DNA from: Spinellus fusiger
Lineage: Eukaryota > Mucoromycota > Mucoromycetes > Mucorales > Phycomycetaceae
DNA length: 64,000 nt
Assembly: GCA_025094145.1 (NCBI GenBank)
Contig: JALLLS010000034.1
Coordinates: forward strand, 1-64,000
Direction of reading: 5' to 3'
Program-made: the position numbers and the translations under genes
The notes under the pieces: model-generated
What the model was told of the DNA's origin: nothing
Seen by the model: only the letters and a program-made list of their open reading frames with translations
Databases searched by the model: none
Part shown: positions 45,428 to 58,007 of the stretch, in pieces
How the letters are laid out: every line of letters begins with the position of its first letter
Numbering within the stretch: position 1 is the first letter of the stretch

Positions 45428-47851
45428 CTAAGAGTATCTTCTTTCTCTTTCCTTGACACTCATTAGATTTATACCGCAAATATGCCTCTCTTGGTGATAA
45501 GGCGTGGTCATAGCATTGCCTTGTTCTTTTCCAAATAGACTATCTGAAAAGTCACACCGAAGTTCCGATTTTCCTGAACGAATGCCGCATAAAGTATTGG
45601 CACGACACACTTCATCACACGCTTGAATTTTTGGTGCTGATTTGAATCGATACTTCCAGTATTTGTCAAATGTTGCAGCATCAGATTCCATATCAACAGT
45701 AACATTGTGCCACCATTCCGGTGTCAGTGGAGCAGTTGGAGAAGACAAAAGGGCTGTGGAAGAATTGAATGCTTCTCTAGCAGAGTATTCAATATGCCAA
45801 TTCTATTCATGTTTATTTAATCTTTTATTTCACAACAGATACACTTACTGGTTTATCCTTCCATGTGTCTGCCTGGTCAAGATCGGCAACATAAGTGATA
45901 GAATCTACTATTTCAAATGTTTCTGAATCCACCTTGTAAATTCTAATAGTAGCATTTAAATAAATTATTATCATTCTAATTAAGCTTTACCTGAATCCAG
46001 GATTGAGATCTGCAAAGGGTGTAATAGAAGGTGCTATGTATGCTGATGCTATTGCCTCACTTGCATTCTGAGTACTGTTACTATAGAATAACTGAAGCTC
46101 ATCACTAAAAAGAAAAGAAAAGAAAAGAAAAAAAACAATACCATCAGACTATGAATTGAAACAGAATAAAACTCACTGATGTGTATGTCCAAAGAATTGA
46201 CCGGTAATAACATGAGGTGCATATCTTTCTACTATTTGATAGTAGTAATTTGAATAATCATAGAAACAAGTGGAATCCCCGGGAGCAATATGGCCAATAA
46301 TCCATACACGTTCATCTTTATCCTCAGAGTCTTGGAGCTCCTTAACAAGCCAGGCTAGTATACCATTAGGGTCCTATCATAAAAAAAATCAAATTTAATA
46401 TCATAGTAGGCTTATAATTTGTATTCTCACTCTTTGTCTTGGGTTTTCATAGAGCCACCAATTGAGAGTGTAGCAGAAATTGGTATTCAAACTGACGAGC
46501 TTTAATCCTCTTACAGGCCTTACTGCATAATTTCCACTATTTTTTTCTACGCTTTTGTTGTCTGAAAAAGACAACCATCCTTGCCAATTATTTGCAAGTC
46601 CTTTGTATAACCATTCAAGACTCAAGTATTTCTTTGTGAATTCTGTTGGCAAAGTAGAAGAGTTGAGTGGGAATACATTTGTAGGTGCTGATTCGTGATT
46701 GCCAATTGCTGGATAAAGCATGGCGTTGATCAAATCTGGCGAGTCAAAGTATTTATGGAGCATGTTGAAGGAGAAATCTTGGATCAGCTTTGTCTTTAAA
46801 AAGGGTAATGTAGACCAAACTTCATGGGGTGGAATATCTCCTGTTAGGATACCAAATTCAATATCAGGCTGAGCAGTATGAATGAATTTAAGCATAGAGT
46901 CAATGAGTTTGTAGGGAGTATCACAGTTATATGCGCCTATAAGTATAGATAATATAAGTCAAGATAAGATAGTGTAGAATAAAAGATAGGTTATATGATA
47001 TTCTTACCCCATTTTGATGCTTTTTGGGTAATCTTACGATAATCAGTTGAAGAGGCTCGACAGCAGATGGGTTTATCGCACATCACTTCAGCTCCTTCCT
47101 AAGTTACTATTAGATTTATTCAAAGATAAATCCAATGTTTACCTTGTACTTTGAATCAATGTGCCAATCACTCATTTGCAGCACAGTAAATGTGTTTCCG
47201 ATGGATTTCTTTTGAAAAGTGTCTAAATTTGGCTTTGGCTTTGGAAATTCAACATTGTACGGTTGAACATCTAAAAAAATAAATAAAAACTAGGTCAATT
47301 CATACATACTTTTTCCAAGATAGGCTTCTCGTGACACTTTACCTGGGTAGGTGCATGAATTCAAGACTGCTGCACACATGAGACGACCATCTCTGCCAGA
47401 TATATCCATTGTCTATGATTAGGAAAAGTGTTATTTATTGATAATTGAATAAAAGAATAAATTACTTTCAAAGCCTGGCGTAGTATGGGAGCCTGTTCTT
47501 TGATAGCACCTTTGCACTGGATAGAATGAGTCTGCTGTCAAATAGCCTACAATTAACACTTACAACTTCCGGGTGCACCTTCTTAGTTCTTAAACAGGTA
47601 TTGGTAAGGCTTAATATGAGCAGTTTCTCCGAGATAGAGGATAGGTTTTTAATCACTTGTAACATGGAAATGCATGTACTGCAAGAAGCAGCCGAGTCAG
47701 CCTTTAGCCAGTGATCTGTCGCATTATTCAGTTGTTCTTGTACACTTAAGTTATTTGATAAGAGTGGTTTTTGGTAGTAGGGAATAGCATTGGCAAAAAG
47801 TGTTGAAGCCAATGAAGTTAATGAGACGAGTAAAATAGAATTTTGGTGCAT
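45428..47851 (-). CDS. Acid sphingomyelinase-like phosphodiesterase
   Basis: Secreted or vacuolar calcineurin-like phosphoesterase that cleaves sphingomyelin-type lipids. The start at 47851 gives a hydrophobic signal (ILLVSLTSLASTLFANA). An N-terminal saposin-type region has paired cysteines (CSTCISMLQVIKNL, then KGAIKEQAP). Metal-binding motifs appear in order: MSDWHIDSKY (DxH), GILTGDIPPHEVW (GD), YPAIGNHESAPTN (GNHE), WIIGHIAPGDS (GH) and GQFFGHTH (GHxH). All are present, so the active site looks complete. The C-terminal region (45748-45428) has the Cys-containing CDEVCRANTLCGIRSGKSEL block typical of the family. At least eight exons. TGACGT lies 58 bp upstream of the start. Confidence 0.9.
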
Positions 47852-48609
47852 AGTTGAAGGAGGAAAGGAAGGAAGCCTCTATTCATGATTCAGCTTGTGA
47901 TAAAAGAATGACGTTGCATTATGCTGTACTGTGTTACTTGGCCGTTGCCTATTTGTGACTACTACTGATAAGACAGCCTTCTTATCCGTTATTGGAGGTT
48001 TGCTGCTTTTACAAGAACAGACAGAGGTGAGTTGATGTTAAAGTGATAGCCATTCATGCCTGTGTAAATTCATTCTCAGACAGTGAGTCCACATGCACCA
48101 CCTATAGTGTGATTACCTATGCTATTAAAGGAAGATGTTGTGTTGTGTAGTGTACTTAATATAATCTCTCGCCTTCCTTCCTCATTCCAATAGGTTAAAA
48201 ATATAAATAGAATCTAAGTCATTGACTTCCACACAAATACACAGAAGTTATTGGACAAATTCAATACAGTCTGGACACTTCTTTATCGAATATGAATCTC
48301 CTTTTCCTTGTTTTAGATGAATAGCATTGTATTATATGTATTTATTAATGCATAAAGAAGAAATTGATTCAATTATTTGTCGATGTACCATTCAACTGTC
48401 AATGTCTCTATAAAGTATAAGCATAATATTATAAAAAGAAGGGAGATTGGGATGACCTTTGCTTATAAACTGTAAAAATGTAAAGAATATAAGCTATAGT
48501 ATCTGTAGATATTTATCACTGATAATGTACCCATTTATTACTACAATTATATACTTATTTAAAGCTATTTCTTTTAATATATGCATTTTAATTTTATTGC
48601 ACTTGATGT
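47852..48609. other. Spacer between sphingomyelinase start and FYR gene end
   Basis: Holds the promoter of the phosphodiesterase gene and the 3' flank of the FYR gene. A possible small plus-strand exon (TTTDKTAFLSVIGGLLLLQ near 47960-48025, ending at a GTGAGT) was noticed, but it has no supported start or partner exon. No repeat-family member seen. Confidence 0.4.
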
Positions 48610-49705
48610 CTATGTCCTGCGAGTATAGCGTGTGCATTTATCTACTCCCTCAAGCTCTTCAATCATCTCAGTGACTAAAGGATGAGAGAGTCCATAATAC
48701 TCAGGCCCAGAAATAGCATTGGTTGAGTACTTATGGCGTATGAGGTTTGCCTGTTTAACGACAAGTGACCATGCACCTGTGGGTGTCTGTCCACTTACTT
48801 CCTTCTCAGGAGCATCAGCAGCATAAATTGTAAACTGGTAGAATGAGTATAAGTATCTACAGTCAACAGTCCACGGCCTATCTTACTAAAGGTGCATTGT
48901 CTTGTTCTTTTATAGTGCAGGTATAGGTTGTCTGACCGTCTTGATTCACCATACTCATGTAGGCTCTTCATTATAAGGAACTTTTACAAAGATAAGCACT
49001 CACCGTTCTACAGAATAGCCAATAGGATAGATATATCGGTCATTATGAAACGCAGCCTTATCCCAAACAATAGTGCCCAGGCTTAATATCCTCAGTGATG
49101 CAAAGCTAAAGGGAAGTACTACATTTCCCAGAGAATCCCGTGGAATCTCTTGCCTCCTTCTTGTACCTGTACTTTTCTTTGGCTGCAATATAACATCGTC
49201 TTATATAGTCAAAACAGAGGATAAGACAAACACTCCTTTTTATACTATTACTTGTTTACCAAGTATTTCATCATAGTCATTTTTCTCCAATTGTTCCTCT
49301 TCCTGTGGTGGAACTTCTTCGTCCACTTCTCCCATGTCTTCGTCGTCTCCAATTTGACTGCTGTCCATAGGGTCATTTTTTCCTTTAGTCAGGCTCACGA
49401 GACGCCTTTGCTACGTTAATAGTTGCTTCCAAGGCCTCTTATTTACTTGTTTTCTCTCTGAAGTGCCTGTATTCTTTTGTTGGCTTTATCCAATGTTATT
49501 TGTGTCGTGCGTTGTTTCTAAATAGGAAAATAGCATAAGTTGTCGTGCTCGAAACTGCCAAATATTGACATTGGGTAGATGCACACGACAATACCGCAAT
49601 GAATTCAATGATCTTTCGCTTCAGACTTCTGTATTTTCGAATACGGTCATCATTCCACTGGACATCTTTCTGATTATCCATCTCACTGCCTATATATTTC
49701 GTCAT
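48610..49705 (-). CDS. FYRN/FYRC domain chromatin protein (TBRG1-like)
   Basis: Nuclear protein with the phenylalanine/tyrosine-rich FYRN-FYRC pair found in MLL/KMT2 methyltransferases and in TBRG1. About five exons. N-terminus with RIRKYRSLKRKIIEFI and a coiled coil (ITLDKANKRIQALQRENK). An acidic linker follows (GDDEDMGEVDEEVPPQEEE). FYRN: PRDSLGNVVLPFSFASLRIL, then SLGTIVWDKAAFHNDRYIYP and GYSVER. FYRC: FYQFTIYAADAP, GAWSLVVKQANLIRHKY and GPEYYGLSHPLVTEMIEEL, with a stop at 48610. No SET or PHD domain, so it is the short TBRG1 type. The start may be 49705 (MTKYIG) or 49681 (MDNQKD). An E-box-like CACGTG lies about 75 bp upstream. Confidence 0.85.
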
Positions 49706-49843
49706 ATGGACTATAGCACTGACAAGAAGAAAATAATAATAGACAGTGATAGACACACTACACCAATTCTTTGGGTTTTAGTCACGTGAGCTATAGCTAT
49801 TGGGAATGAGGAGTTCAGCCAATCAGTGGTTTTATTTCCATTA

Positions 49844-52800
49844 TACACCAAAAGATCTTTAGGATATAAAAGGAAATAGTCAAACTACAATTGTTTAAGA
49901 AATGACAAATCGATTTGAGAAGCAAAAATAAATTAAGATGTATTTATGTTAGTTTTTAAACAACTAAAGATTATTATGTAAATTTACTTGTAGATATCTT
50001 AATCACATAGGAAACCACTTTCGATGTGGCGATATAGTAGAATATGAATGCATCAAAGAATATCTATGCTTCTCGACAGAATGGAACTGGTCGGTGGCGA
50101 CCCTTTAAACACTGTTCTGAAATCGTATAGATATTCTTTGATGCATTCACATCTCTGTTCTAAACAATTCCGCAACTTTGGCAAGTGCGGATACTGTTGA
50201 AATTCACTAATACCTCGGTGAGGATATTCGTGTTATAAGTGTGGCAGATCTTGAGAACAAAAATAAGAGTAACTGTTAGTAGAGCTTTTTATATTGGGTA
50301 AGAGGTCAATCAGGTTTACTCTCGATTTTCGAAATTTATCAACATCAACCATAAGATCTCCATCTTTTTGTCTCTTTTTTTCAATGATTGATATAAAACT
50401 CTCGTCAAACCAATACGATAACCTTTAAACTTGATAGTATCTTTTCCCTTTATTCCTGTGTCATAAGCAATTACAGGCTGTTTGGTAGGATCATACTCCA
50501 ATCTTTTTGGGTGCCAATACCCCTTTTCAATAATAAAATAATAGTAAAAATAATTAGTTTGAGATGTATTAATGTACTCTATGTGTGTGTCGTATTACCC
50601 TTGCACTGGCACCTTCTTCTTGCCTTTGTAACGGGTTCACTGGGTTTATTAAAATAAAAGAATATACAATAGAAATTGACTAACATGTCAGACATAATAA
50701 ACATACACAAACACTCACCAGATCACAACTGTTGGTTCATATGCCAGACAAAGGCAAACAAGTTAAAGAGGGTAGAAGTTATAAAGAACAACAGACAGTG
50801 TGGTTGGCAGGTATTCATATTCGAGCAGAAGAGAACAAGACGAATTTTCACAAGTCAAGTGCTTAATCATAACTACCAAAGTAATGCAGACTACAACAAC
50901 ATTTTAAAAAGAAAAGAATTCGTTAAAGAACAGTTGCCTAGTTACCCGTTGTGATCAAATCGTGTGTTGTGTTCCTTTTCATGTACCCTCTTTGATTTCC
51001 CTAGACCAGCCTTTGTATCCAATACTCTATTTTGTTGTCCCTGCTAGAGGCCAAAAAACTACAGATTCATCTCTCTAGTGGTCCTGTTGATAACCTTAGT
51101 ACTCTTTATTACAGAATAAAGGATATATTTTACAAAGTTACATAGTATGGATTTTGAGGCTACTTTTATATATATCTTTTTAAGCTATAAGGATCGAAGC
51201 TATACGATAATAGCATCTCAGTAAATTCAGAGATGGATTCCCTCCTCTTGTCCTATGTATGTTTCGGGAAAGAGAGAAACCTTTTTACAACAAAATCACT
51301 TTCTGGAATTCTATGTCCTTGAAATACAGGACCAAAATTATACACACTATATGATAGGGCAGCCACCCTTTCCAGTCTGCTTGGATGTTCTATAAAGATC
51401 ATAGCTATTGCTTGAGAACAGCAAATTAAACAAATTCATAGTGAAAAAATAACAAACTAATATAAAAGTTTAGTTGTCTATATCTTTAATAAAATAGACT
51501 TTGATCCAAACAGCTTCCTAGAGTATAAACAAGATAGGTTTTAAGGACTTGAGCAACTGGATTTTTCTTTTTCTCGATTTGTTTTCTTTCTGTATTCTCG
51601 CATGGTGCCATTATTATTACAGCCACCAGTTTGCCTTCTGTCAGCCCATATCCTTCTCTTTTCTGTCAATCTCCGTATGATTAGCCAACCTTAAGAGGTC
51701 CTGTGTGTCTCTTGTCTCATAGCAACAGAATATTTCTGGGATATAAAGGGAAATATACGAACAATAAAATCATATTATTTCTTTGGTTGGCTAATGTGTT
51801 TGAAAAGAACCTTTTCACTGTCTGTGTGTCTTAGCATTGACTGTGAACTGTGCAATTAAACACTATAAAGTTGGATAAAAGGAAAAAGTAAAGCTGACAT
51901 TGCAACTCAATCACTGAATTTATTGTTTAACATGTGTTATCCTTGAGCCTACAGTATTTGCAGCATAGCACTGCTTAAGAAAGATATTTATTATAAGACA
52001 CACACAGAATTAACTCTAGTGGTCATTGTCCATAAAATAGAACCAAACTCACTTATATTAAGAACAGTATAGTCATTCATTGAATTAATATCTAGAATCA
52101 CTTCACCTACCTCATTGTAACTATTCTCAATAATAGTACTTAGTGGGAATAAAGTGTTGTTTCTGATGCTGTCCTTTAGGCTTAAAGCAAAAAGAGTGTG
52201 AATTTTGACTTGTGAGTTTTATGAGTGAAAGCTAAGATAAATACACCAATAGGATAGAGAAAGAAAAGCTATCTGTTTTGATAATCCCCTCCTTTTGTTA
52301 TTTCACACACTGCATATACAACTTGATACTCAAATACTCAGCAAGATGAGCATAGCTGAGCAAGGTAATATACTATTATTAACAAAGCAAAACAATAGAA
52401 GGAAGTGATAGGCACCACCAAAGGCTTTTCTGGAGGTAAACAAGGTAAATAATGTCTTCATCTGGGCTTGAGTTCATTGTATTCCACAAGACATAGTACT
52501 GACTCTTCTTCTAATAGATGATATATGACTCATTATTCTCAAGACAAGTATTAAGTACAAGGTAAGCATACTATCTCTCTTGATTAAACTATTACTAATA
52601 CACTCTTCTGTTATTAGATAAGTTAAGACTCTTTCTCAAGTCAGTCCAAGGTGGTCTTCTTCTATACTGTCTAAGGTGTCTAGGGTGTCTAGGGTATACT
52701 CCTGAGCATAGTTATCTATCTCCTGAAAATAAAGTACAAGGCTTTTAGGGTATAGATTCTATTGCTATGAGGGAATGCACTTAGGCAGTATCTATAGTCA

Positions 52801-53021
52801 TATAGCATTAGCTATACTATTACAATAAACAATTTTATTCATAAACAATATATTCTATTGATAATACAATTTGATATTGAGGTATACTACAAAAAGAAAC
52901 AATTATTTGGATATCCACAAACCTTTGATTTTAAATACAGTTCCATAAAACGGCAAGAAATTTTTAGACGTAAAAGGAAGGGGATATCAGCGCTTAAAGG
53001 CCAGAAAAATCTCCTGGTGTG
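49844..53021 (-). mobile_element. TIR element C, composite Fanzor element (3.2 kb)
   Basis: Flanked by TA at 49842-49843 and 53022-53023; termini TACACCAAAAGATCTTT and CTCCTGGTGTG. In minus orientation: left terminus, an F-type body (53021 to about 51730) that still carries an internal right-end-like motif (CCTTTATATCCCAGAAATATT near 51740), then about 480 bp not found in the other copies (51240-51720), then the same Fanzor segment as A and B. It is either the longest version of the element or an F-type element fused to a Fanzor-bearing one. Lies between the FYR and JmjC genes. Confidence 0.75.
50085..50520 (-). pseudogene. Fanzor/TnpB-like C-terminal remnant (copy C)
   Basis: Minus strand: MEYDPTKQPVIAYDTGIKG, FKGYRIGLTRVLYQSLKKR, a Met-rich stretch where the frame slips relative to VDVDEFR, an intact GTAAAC donor (50319-50314) and acceptor (intron 50250-50319, 70 nt), ICHTYN, and TCQSCGIV followed by a stop in place of the Trp of the VWNRDVNAS block. 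The remaining RDVNASKNIYTI is readable. First zinc pair C-x2-Y as in A and B. Defective. Confidence 0.75.
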
Positions 53022-53320
53022 TAGGGTCTGATGGTCATTAACTATAAACCAGAATGACGGTTGAGATCAATTAAGCGTAATAGTCTTAGTATAAGCCATT
53101 GACCTTATATAAGAAGATAATTCAATAACATAGAATAGTATAAATAAGACAAACAAAATGATCAATCAAGAGTATCTTTATTTTCCTATTCATTCCTATT
53201 GCATCCTTCCAGTGCTATGACGTAGTACATTGCATAACATAGTCTTTGAAATAGTCCGATCATTACTCATATTTTAAGAAAGCGGTTCAAGGTGGATTCT
53301 TTCTTTCTTCTCTTTGTCGT

Positions 53321-56300
53321 ATGTTCACTCAGAAGTTATTCAACAACGAAAAAGGGGTTAAGCAACCTTTTTGTGCCGTGAAAAGAGTTGATTTGAGTGA
53401 TTACACTGACATACAGGCATTATATAATGATATACAGAAGCACTGTGTAAACGACGGTCTACCGCTAGTCATTGCTAATGTGAATACTCACTCAGAGTGG
53501 GATAATGAGTTCCTAAGTCTTGAAAACTTAGTGAAGATTAAAGGCGATTCTGGTGAGTAAACTGGTCAATATTACTGTTTGTTTAATGGTATCATTATGT
53601 ATAGTACTGGATCTTTACAATATGAAGACTCGATCTGTTGATAAAAAGCATTCTCTTGGTACCTATGTCACAGCGTTGAAAAAAAGCAGATCCGAAGAAA
53701 ACAAAGATAGCATTTCAAAGGACCCTAGCTCCATCCATTCTCAACAAACACAGACAAAGATAAATAGAGAACTGTTTGACGCTTCAGTATCCAACAATCA
53801 TGAAGAGTCCACTTATACAAAAGCAGTAGATACAATTATAGAATCCATTATAACACCTGCTACAACACCACTAGAGAGTTCTTCTGTTATAAGAAGCACA
53901 ATTGAAAAGAGATTATCTGAGACAGTATCTATGGATATCTTTTCAACCTCTTCATCTTCAACTCACGAATCAGATAATGAACACACTACCAAACACTCAA
54001 TTTCTTCTACAGAATCAGTATCAACCACCATGTCAATGTCTACTACTATTAAAACATCTACCACTCCCACCACCACCACCACCACTCAAACAAATTCATT
54101 GAAACAGAGAAAAAAGGCCACACTATCTAATCTCTACGGAAAAGATATCAGCTGTCCTGATGGTTATGATGAAATCCTCAAAAAACTATTACCAGACTTC
54201 CTTCTCTCACTTGGAAATCATGACCTGTTTGCTTGTTTGCCAGAATATCTTCGTGCAGAGAATCTAATGTGCTATTTGGGAAGCACGGGCACTGGTACTG
54301 CCCTCCATAGAGATCTATGCGCAACCTTTGGACATAACCTTATGACTTATGGTGATCCAGGGGCCTATTCAGAATGGCTCGTTATTGAAGACTGCTACAG
54401 AAATGACCTTATCCGTGTTTTACATGCACCCAAACCAAAACATTCCAAATACAACGAAGAGGATACTATGGAAGATCACACGAGTTCCTTTATTGAAAGT
54501 GATCAAGCATGGATAAAGCCAAAGATATTGAGAGCTGCCAATATAAAGACTCATGTTATTGTACAAAGACCTGGTGATTTGGTACTTATTCCTAGTCTAT
54601 GCTATCACCAAGTACGAAATCGTGGTATTTCTATGAAGATTGCGTGGAATAGAGTAACTCCATACTCACTTGAAAAGGCACTAAGACATCAGGTGCCTAT
54701 TTATCAAAGGTAATATACAAATGCACACACACACACATAGATATATAAATACAGATAGAATAACACACACACCCCTTTTTTTAGTATTGCACGCCCAGAA
54801 ACATATAAATGCAAGTCAATAGTACACTGTACTCTTGAGGCATGGCTTAGTATGATGTCTCAAGTTAGCTCCAAACAAAAGGCATCTGCTCACAGTGAAT
54901 TATCTCCTAATCTTTTACTTATCAAGGGTTCCGACATATTCCTCGATGAGTGCAGAATCATGCTTAATCTATACAGGGAGATTGTTGTTCCTGAACTCAT
55001 AGAAGACATTCCTTCAGAAGAAGTCTATGATAAAGGAGTGAAAGCTATAAGCGAAGTCGAACCACACACTTTAACCTGTGACTTTTGTCGCTGTGATATC
55101 TTTATGCGCTACTACCACTGTGAAAAATGTTACAACAATGATAATAAGCTTGAGGGCTATGACATGTGTCTTCATTGTTATTCTCAAGGTCGATGCTGTC
55201 AACATATGGATTCAATGACAATGCATCAGGCAGGGTTAGATCCAGAGACATGCCTTACATTATATGCTAAATTTATTGGAGTGGTCAATAACTTATTCAA
55301 GGACACTTATTCTAGTCCTGTATTGAATAATCAATCACTTCAAAACATGTAAGTAGGAGAAGGACTATTTATACGGGTTGTTCATTTTTACTCATACTTC
55401 ATTATTATTATAAATGTTGGATGTTCTTTAGCCATCGCCGACACAATAATCAATATTCTCTAGCCACTACCTGTCTACGCATTCAGAAATATAGACAAAA
55501 GAAAGGAGTAAGTCAATGCATAGCATATGTAAAAAAAAGACTAGAGATCTAAAATGTAATGATATAGATTCTTTCCAACTATTTAGTATGTGGGCATTGT
55601 GATGCTGTCACCACCATGGCAAGGTTAAACAATACAGAAAACATAAGTATCAGCACACTGTTCAGCAGAGAACCATGTTATAAGATTGATTATAAAACAT
55701 TTGGAGAATCTATTTACACGTGCAAAAAGTGCCAGAAACTGTGTTATGGCTGTCAACCCCTTCATTCTGATTCAAGAATTATTCAAGAAAAGGTGTTTTA
55801 TATCCCTCCTCATTTCGATAGACGAAACTGGGGTTCTACATCTGACAGTGGAGTATACCAGGTAAATTTATAAGAGTCATATTTACAAAGATCTACTTAG
55901 GATTGTACATTCTAACCCATTTTCATTTCAAAATAACATCTCTAGTCCTGTCACTGGCCTTCTAGAGTTATTAAGGTAAGCGAATGAACGTACCATGACA
56001 CATTAAATTAAATTTTGATATACTTTATCACTAGGCAGATGAACCAGAACTTGGTAAAACAATAGACGATGATGAACATGCTGGCCATGATCTTTCATCT
56101 TTCAAAACCCAGCAAATCGAGGAATTCATTACAGGAAAAATCCAAGGACAACTTTTAAACAATATGCAACTTGATGTTTGGAAAAATACAAAAAACCAAA
56201 CAGGTGCAGAAACAGTCATCAAAGCTGCAACTGATATTGCAAATGCCTGTATTGAGTCGATAAGCAAAGGCACAAAGCGAAAGATGTTTGAGGATGGATT

Positions 56301-56433
56301 GAATGTCACTCACATAGCAAAAAAGTTCAAGTTCTATGACCAGGTAGAGAATCTCTTTGAAATGGAAGATATCACAGTCTATATTCCAAGTTATGACATG
56401 GAGGCCCAGAAGAAAGTTGAGAAGAAAAAGTAA
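53321..56433 (+). CDS. JmjC-domain protein (putative histone demethylase)
   Basis: Probable Fe(II)/2-oxoglutarate-dependent chromatin demethylase. At least six exons. The first (MFTQKLFNNEKGVKQPFCAV) ends in GLPLVIANVNTHSEWDNEF, the typical JmjN-side strand preceding a JmjC. The second (to about 54712) holds a long Ser/Thr linker (poly-Thr near 54065), then LPEYLRAENLMCYLGSTGTG, TALHRDLCATFGHN (HxD metal pair), and GDLVLIPSLCYHQVRNRG (distal His). A Cys-rich section follows (LTCDFCRCDIFMRYYHCEKC, MCLHCYSQGRCCQH), then a second one (CGHCDAV, YTCKKCQKLCYGC), both probable zinc modules. It ends with a Lys-rich tail at 56433. All three metal ligands are present. Target residue unknown. TGACGT lies about 100 bp upstream. 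Confidence 0.83.
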
Positions 56434-56899
56434 ATAGTATGAAAGTGGCAAATGTATTTTTTATACTCTACACGGTTAATCTATTACTTAATATTAATAA
56501 AAAATGTACACCTAATTATCAATAATAATTTATGTCATTTGTATTATATGTATTATATGCATTGACAGATAGAGTACATGCTATTGTATGTGCATGTAAT
56601 ACTATCAGCTTCTGAATTATTCATACTTTGATAAGTGCTGCTTAAAGTTCATTTACTCTTTTTATTCTTGATATATTTATCTAATGAATTCCTAACGGAA
56701 TAACACTTGAAAGATTAAATATTACCTCATGCAATGAAATGTATTTGCTGCTGTATATTATTCTTAAAGATAACAGCTACTTGTATACATCAAAGTTAAT
56801 TAAATTAATAATATTTTCACGAGATAAAGTGTATTTTATATAGTATGCAGAGTATATGCTTTTATTTTGTTGATTGTAATATTGTTTACAAAGGGTTTA
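56434..56899. other. AT-rich spacer
   Basis: 3' flanks of the convergent JmjC and FAR1/OTU genes. Very AT-rich; no feature recognised. Confidence 0.5.
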
Positions 56900-58007
56900 T
56901 TATTTTGGGTAAGATAAAGACAGGGGCTTTTCTCCTAATGTTGGTATCACTTTCTTCGGATGGACAACTGGTAAAAATGTCTGTGCCTCGTTGCTACTAT
57001 CATATACAGCCACAGGTCTCCCAAATGTACAAACAACAAGTTGTGCATACTCAAGAGCAATAAACCAAGATTCAATACTAGCATAGTAAGGTTTCTTCAT
57101 CAATATTTCTTGGCTGTTCTGTAATGATGAGACTCTATACTCTACTCATTTCTTACAGTCTTTGAAATCACAGAACTTCCCAAAACAAACGCTTATATGT
57201 ACTGAAGTTTTGAATCAAATAATCTCTCATAGCCATCTTAACTTTCCAAAACCTTTTTTTGTTCCCGTACAATTGAACAGCCAATACACTGAAACCACAA
57301 AATCCGTTCTTCATAACATCCACCACTTCCGTGTAAGCTACAGTTGGAATCTTGCTGCTTATATTGTAATTGGATTTTTGAAATACATCAATCTCATGCT
57401 TCTTTTCCTCTGTCATATCGCCTTTTTTTTTACATAAGGCAGTCATCTTATTGGATGACGATGCACTAGACTTAATCATTACAGAAACAATCTTCTTCTG
57501 ATCTTCTGTTAGGTGTCTACGCAATGCATGAACATTGTATTCTTCTTTTGTTGGCAAGTGCTTGTGAGTACTGTTCTTCACTGTAATAAAAAACTGTCTT
57601 TTCTTGCGACCAATATACCGACTGAATGGACAATCAATTCTTTTGGATATACCAGAACGGTATTGTTTACCAAAAGAATTTGGGTAAATCATAGTACTGG
57701 TGGGTTTTCTTCCCCCATCACAGATCAACTCGCAATTTCTGAAAGAACCTTTTCCATCAGGATTTGATCTTTTAACAAATTCAAATAAGTGCTGATTTGC
57801 AAAAGAATAAACAGACTCAAGTACCAATTCAGATGTTCTAAATGGACCGAGATTTGAAGGTGATTCCATAGTAATTGACACATTAACAGAATTTCCATTT
57901 TCATTATATTCATAGCATTCATCAGTATCACTTTCTGCTTCAGACATTTCATCATTCTCCCAAAGAGCACACTTTATGGTAATTTTCTTGCCAAATTCAT
58001 CCCTCAT
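56900..58007 (-). pseudogene. FAR1-like DNA-binding + OTU-like protein of transposon type
   Basis: First part (58007-57168): acidic N-terminus, then SIYSFANQHLF-type FAR1 entry (VYSFANQHLFEFVKRSN), RIDCPFSRYIGRKKRQFFI and THKHLPTKEEYNVHALRRHL, matching the WRKY/FAR1-type zinc domain of Mutator-like transposases. It then changes to an OTU-peptidase-like fold: NGFCGFSVLAVQLYGNKKRF and MAMRDYLIQNFSTYKRLFW. The continuation (57103-56900) is SIESWFIALEYAQLVVCTFG and RPVAVYD, as in the second half of OTU domains. The catalytic-Cys block reads NGFCGF (D/G-N-C-G-F expected), so the Cys is kept. A TGA after FWEVL separates the parts unless an unrecognised splice removes it. No DDE transposase core is present. 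Mobile-element derived; function unknown. Confidence 0.65.

Noticed and set aside
47900..48130. Possible small plus-strand gene with TTTDKTAFLSVIGG
   Set aside because: No ATG in the right frame and no credible next exon.
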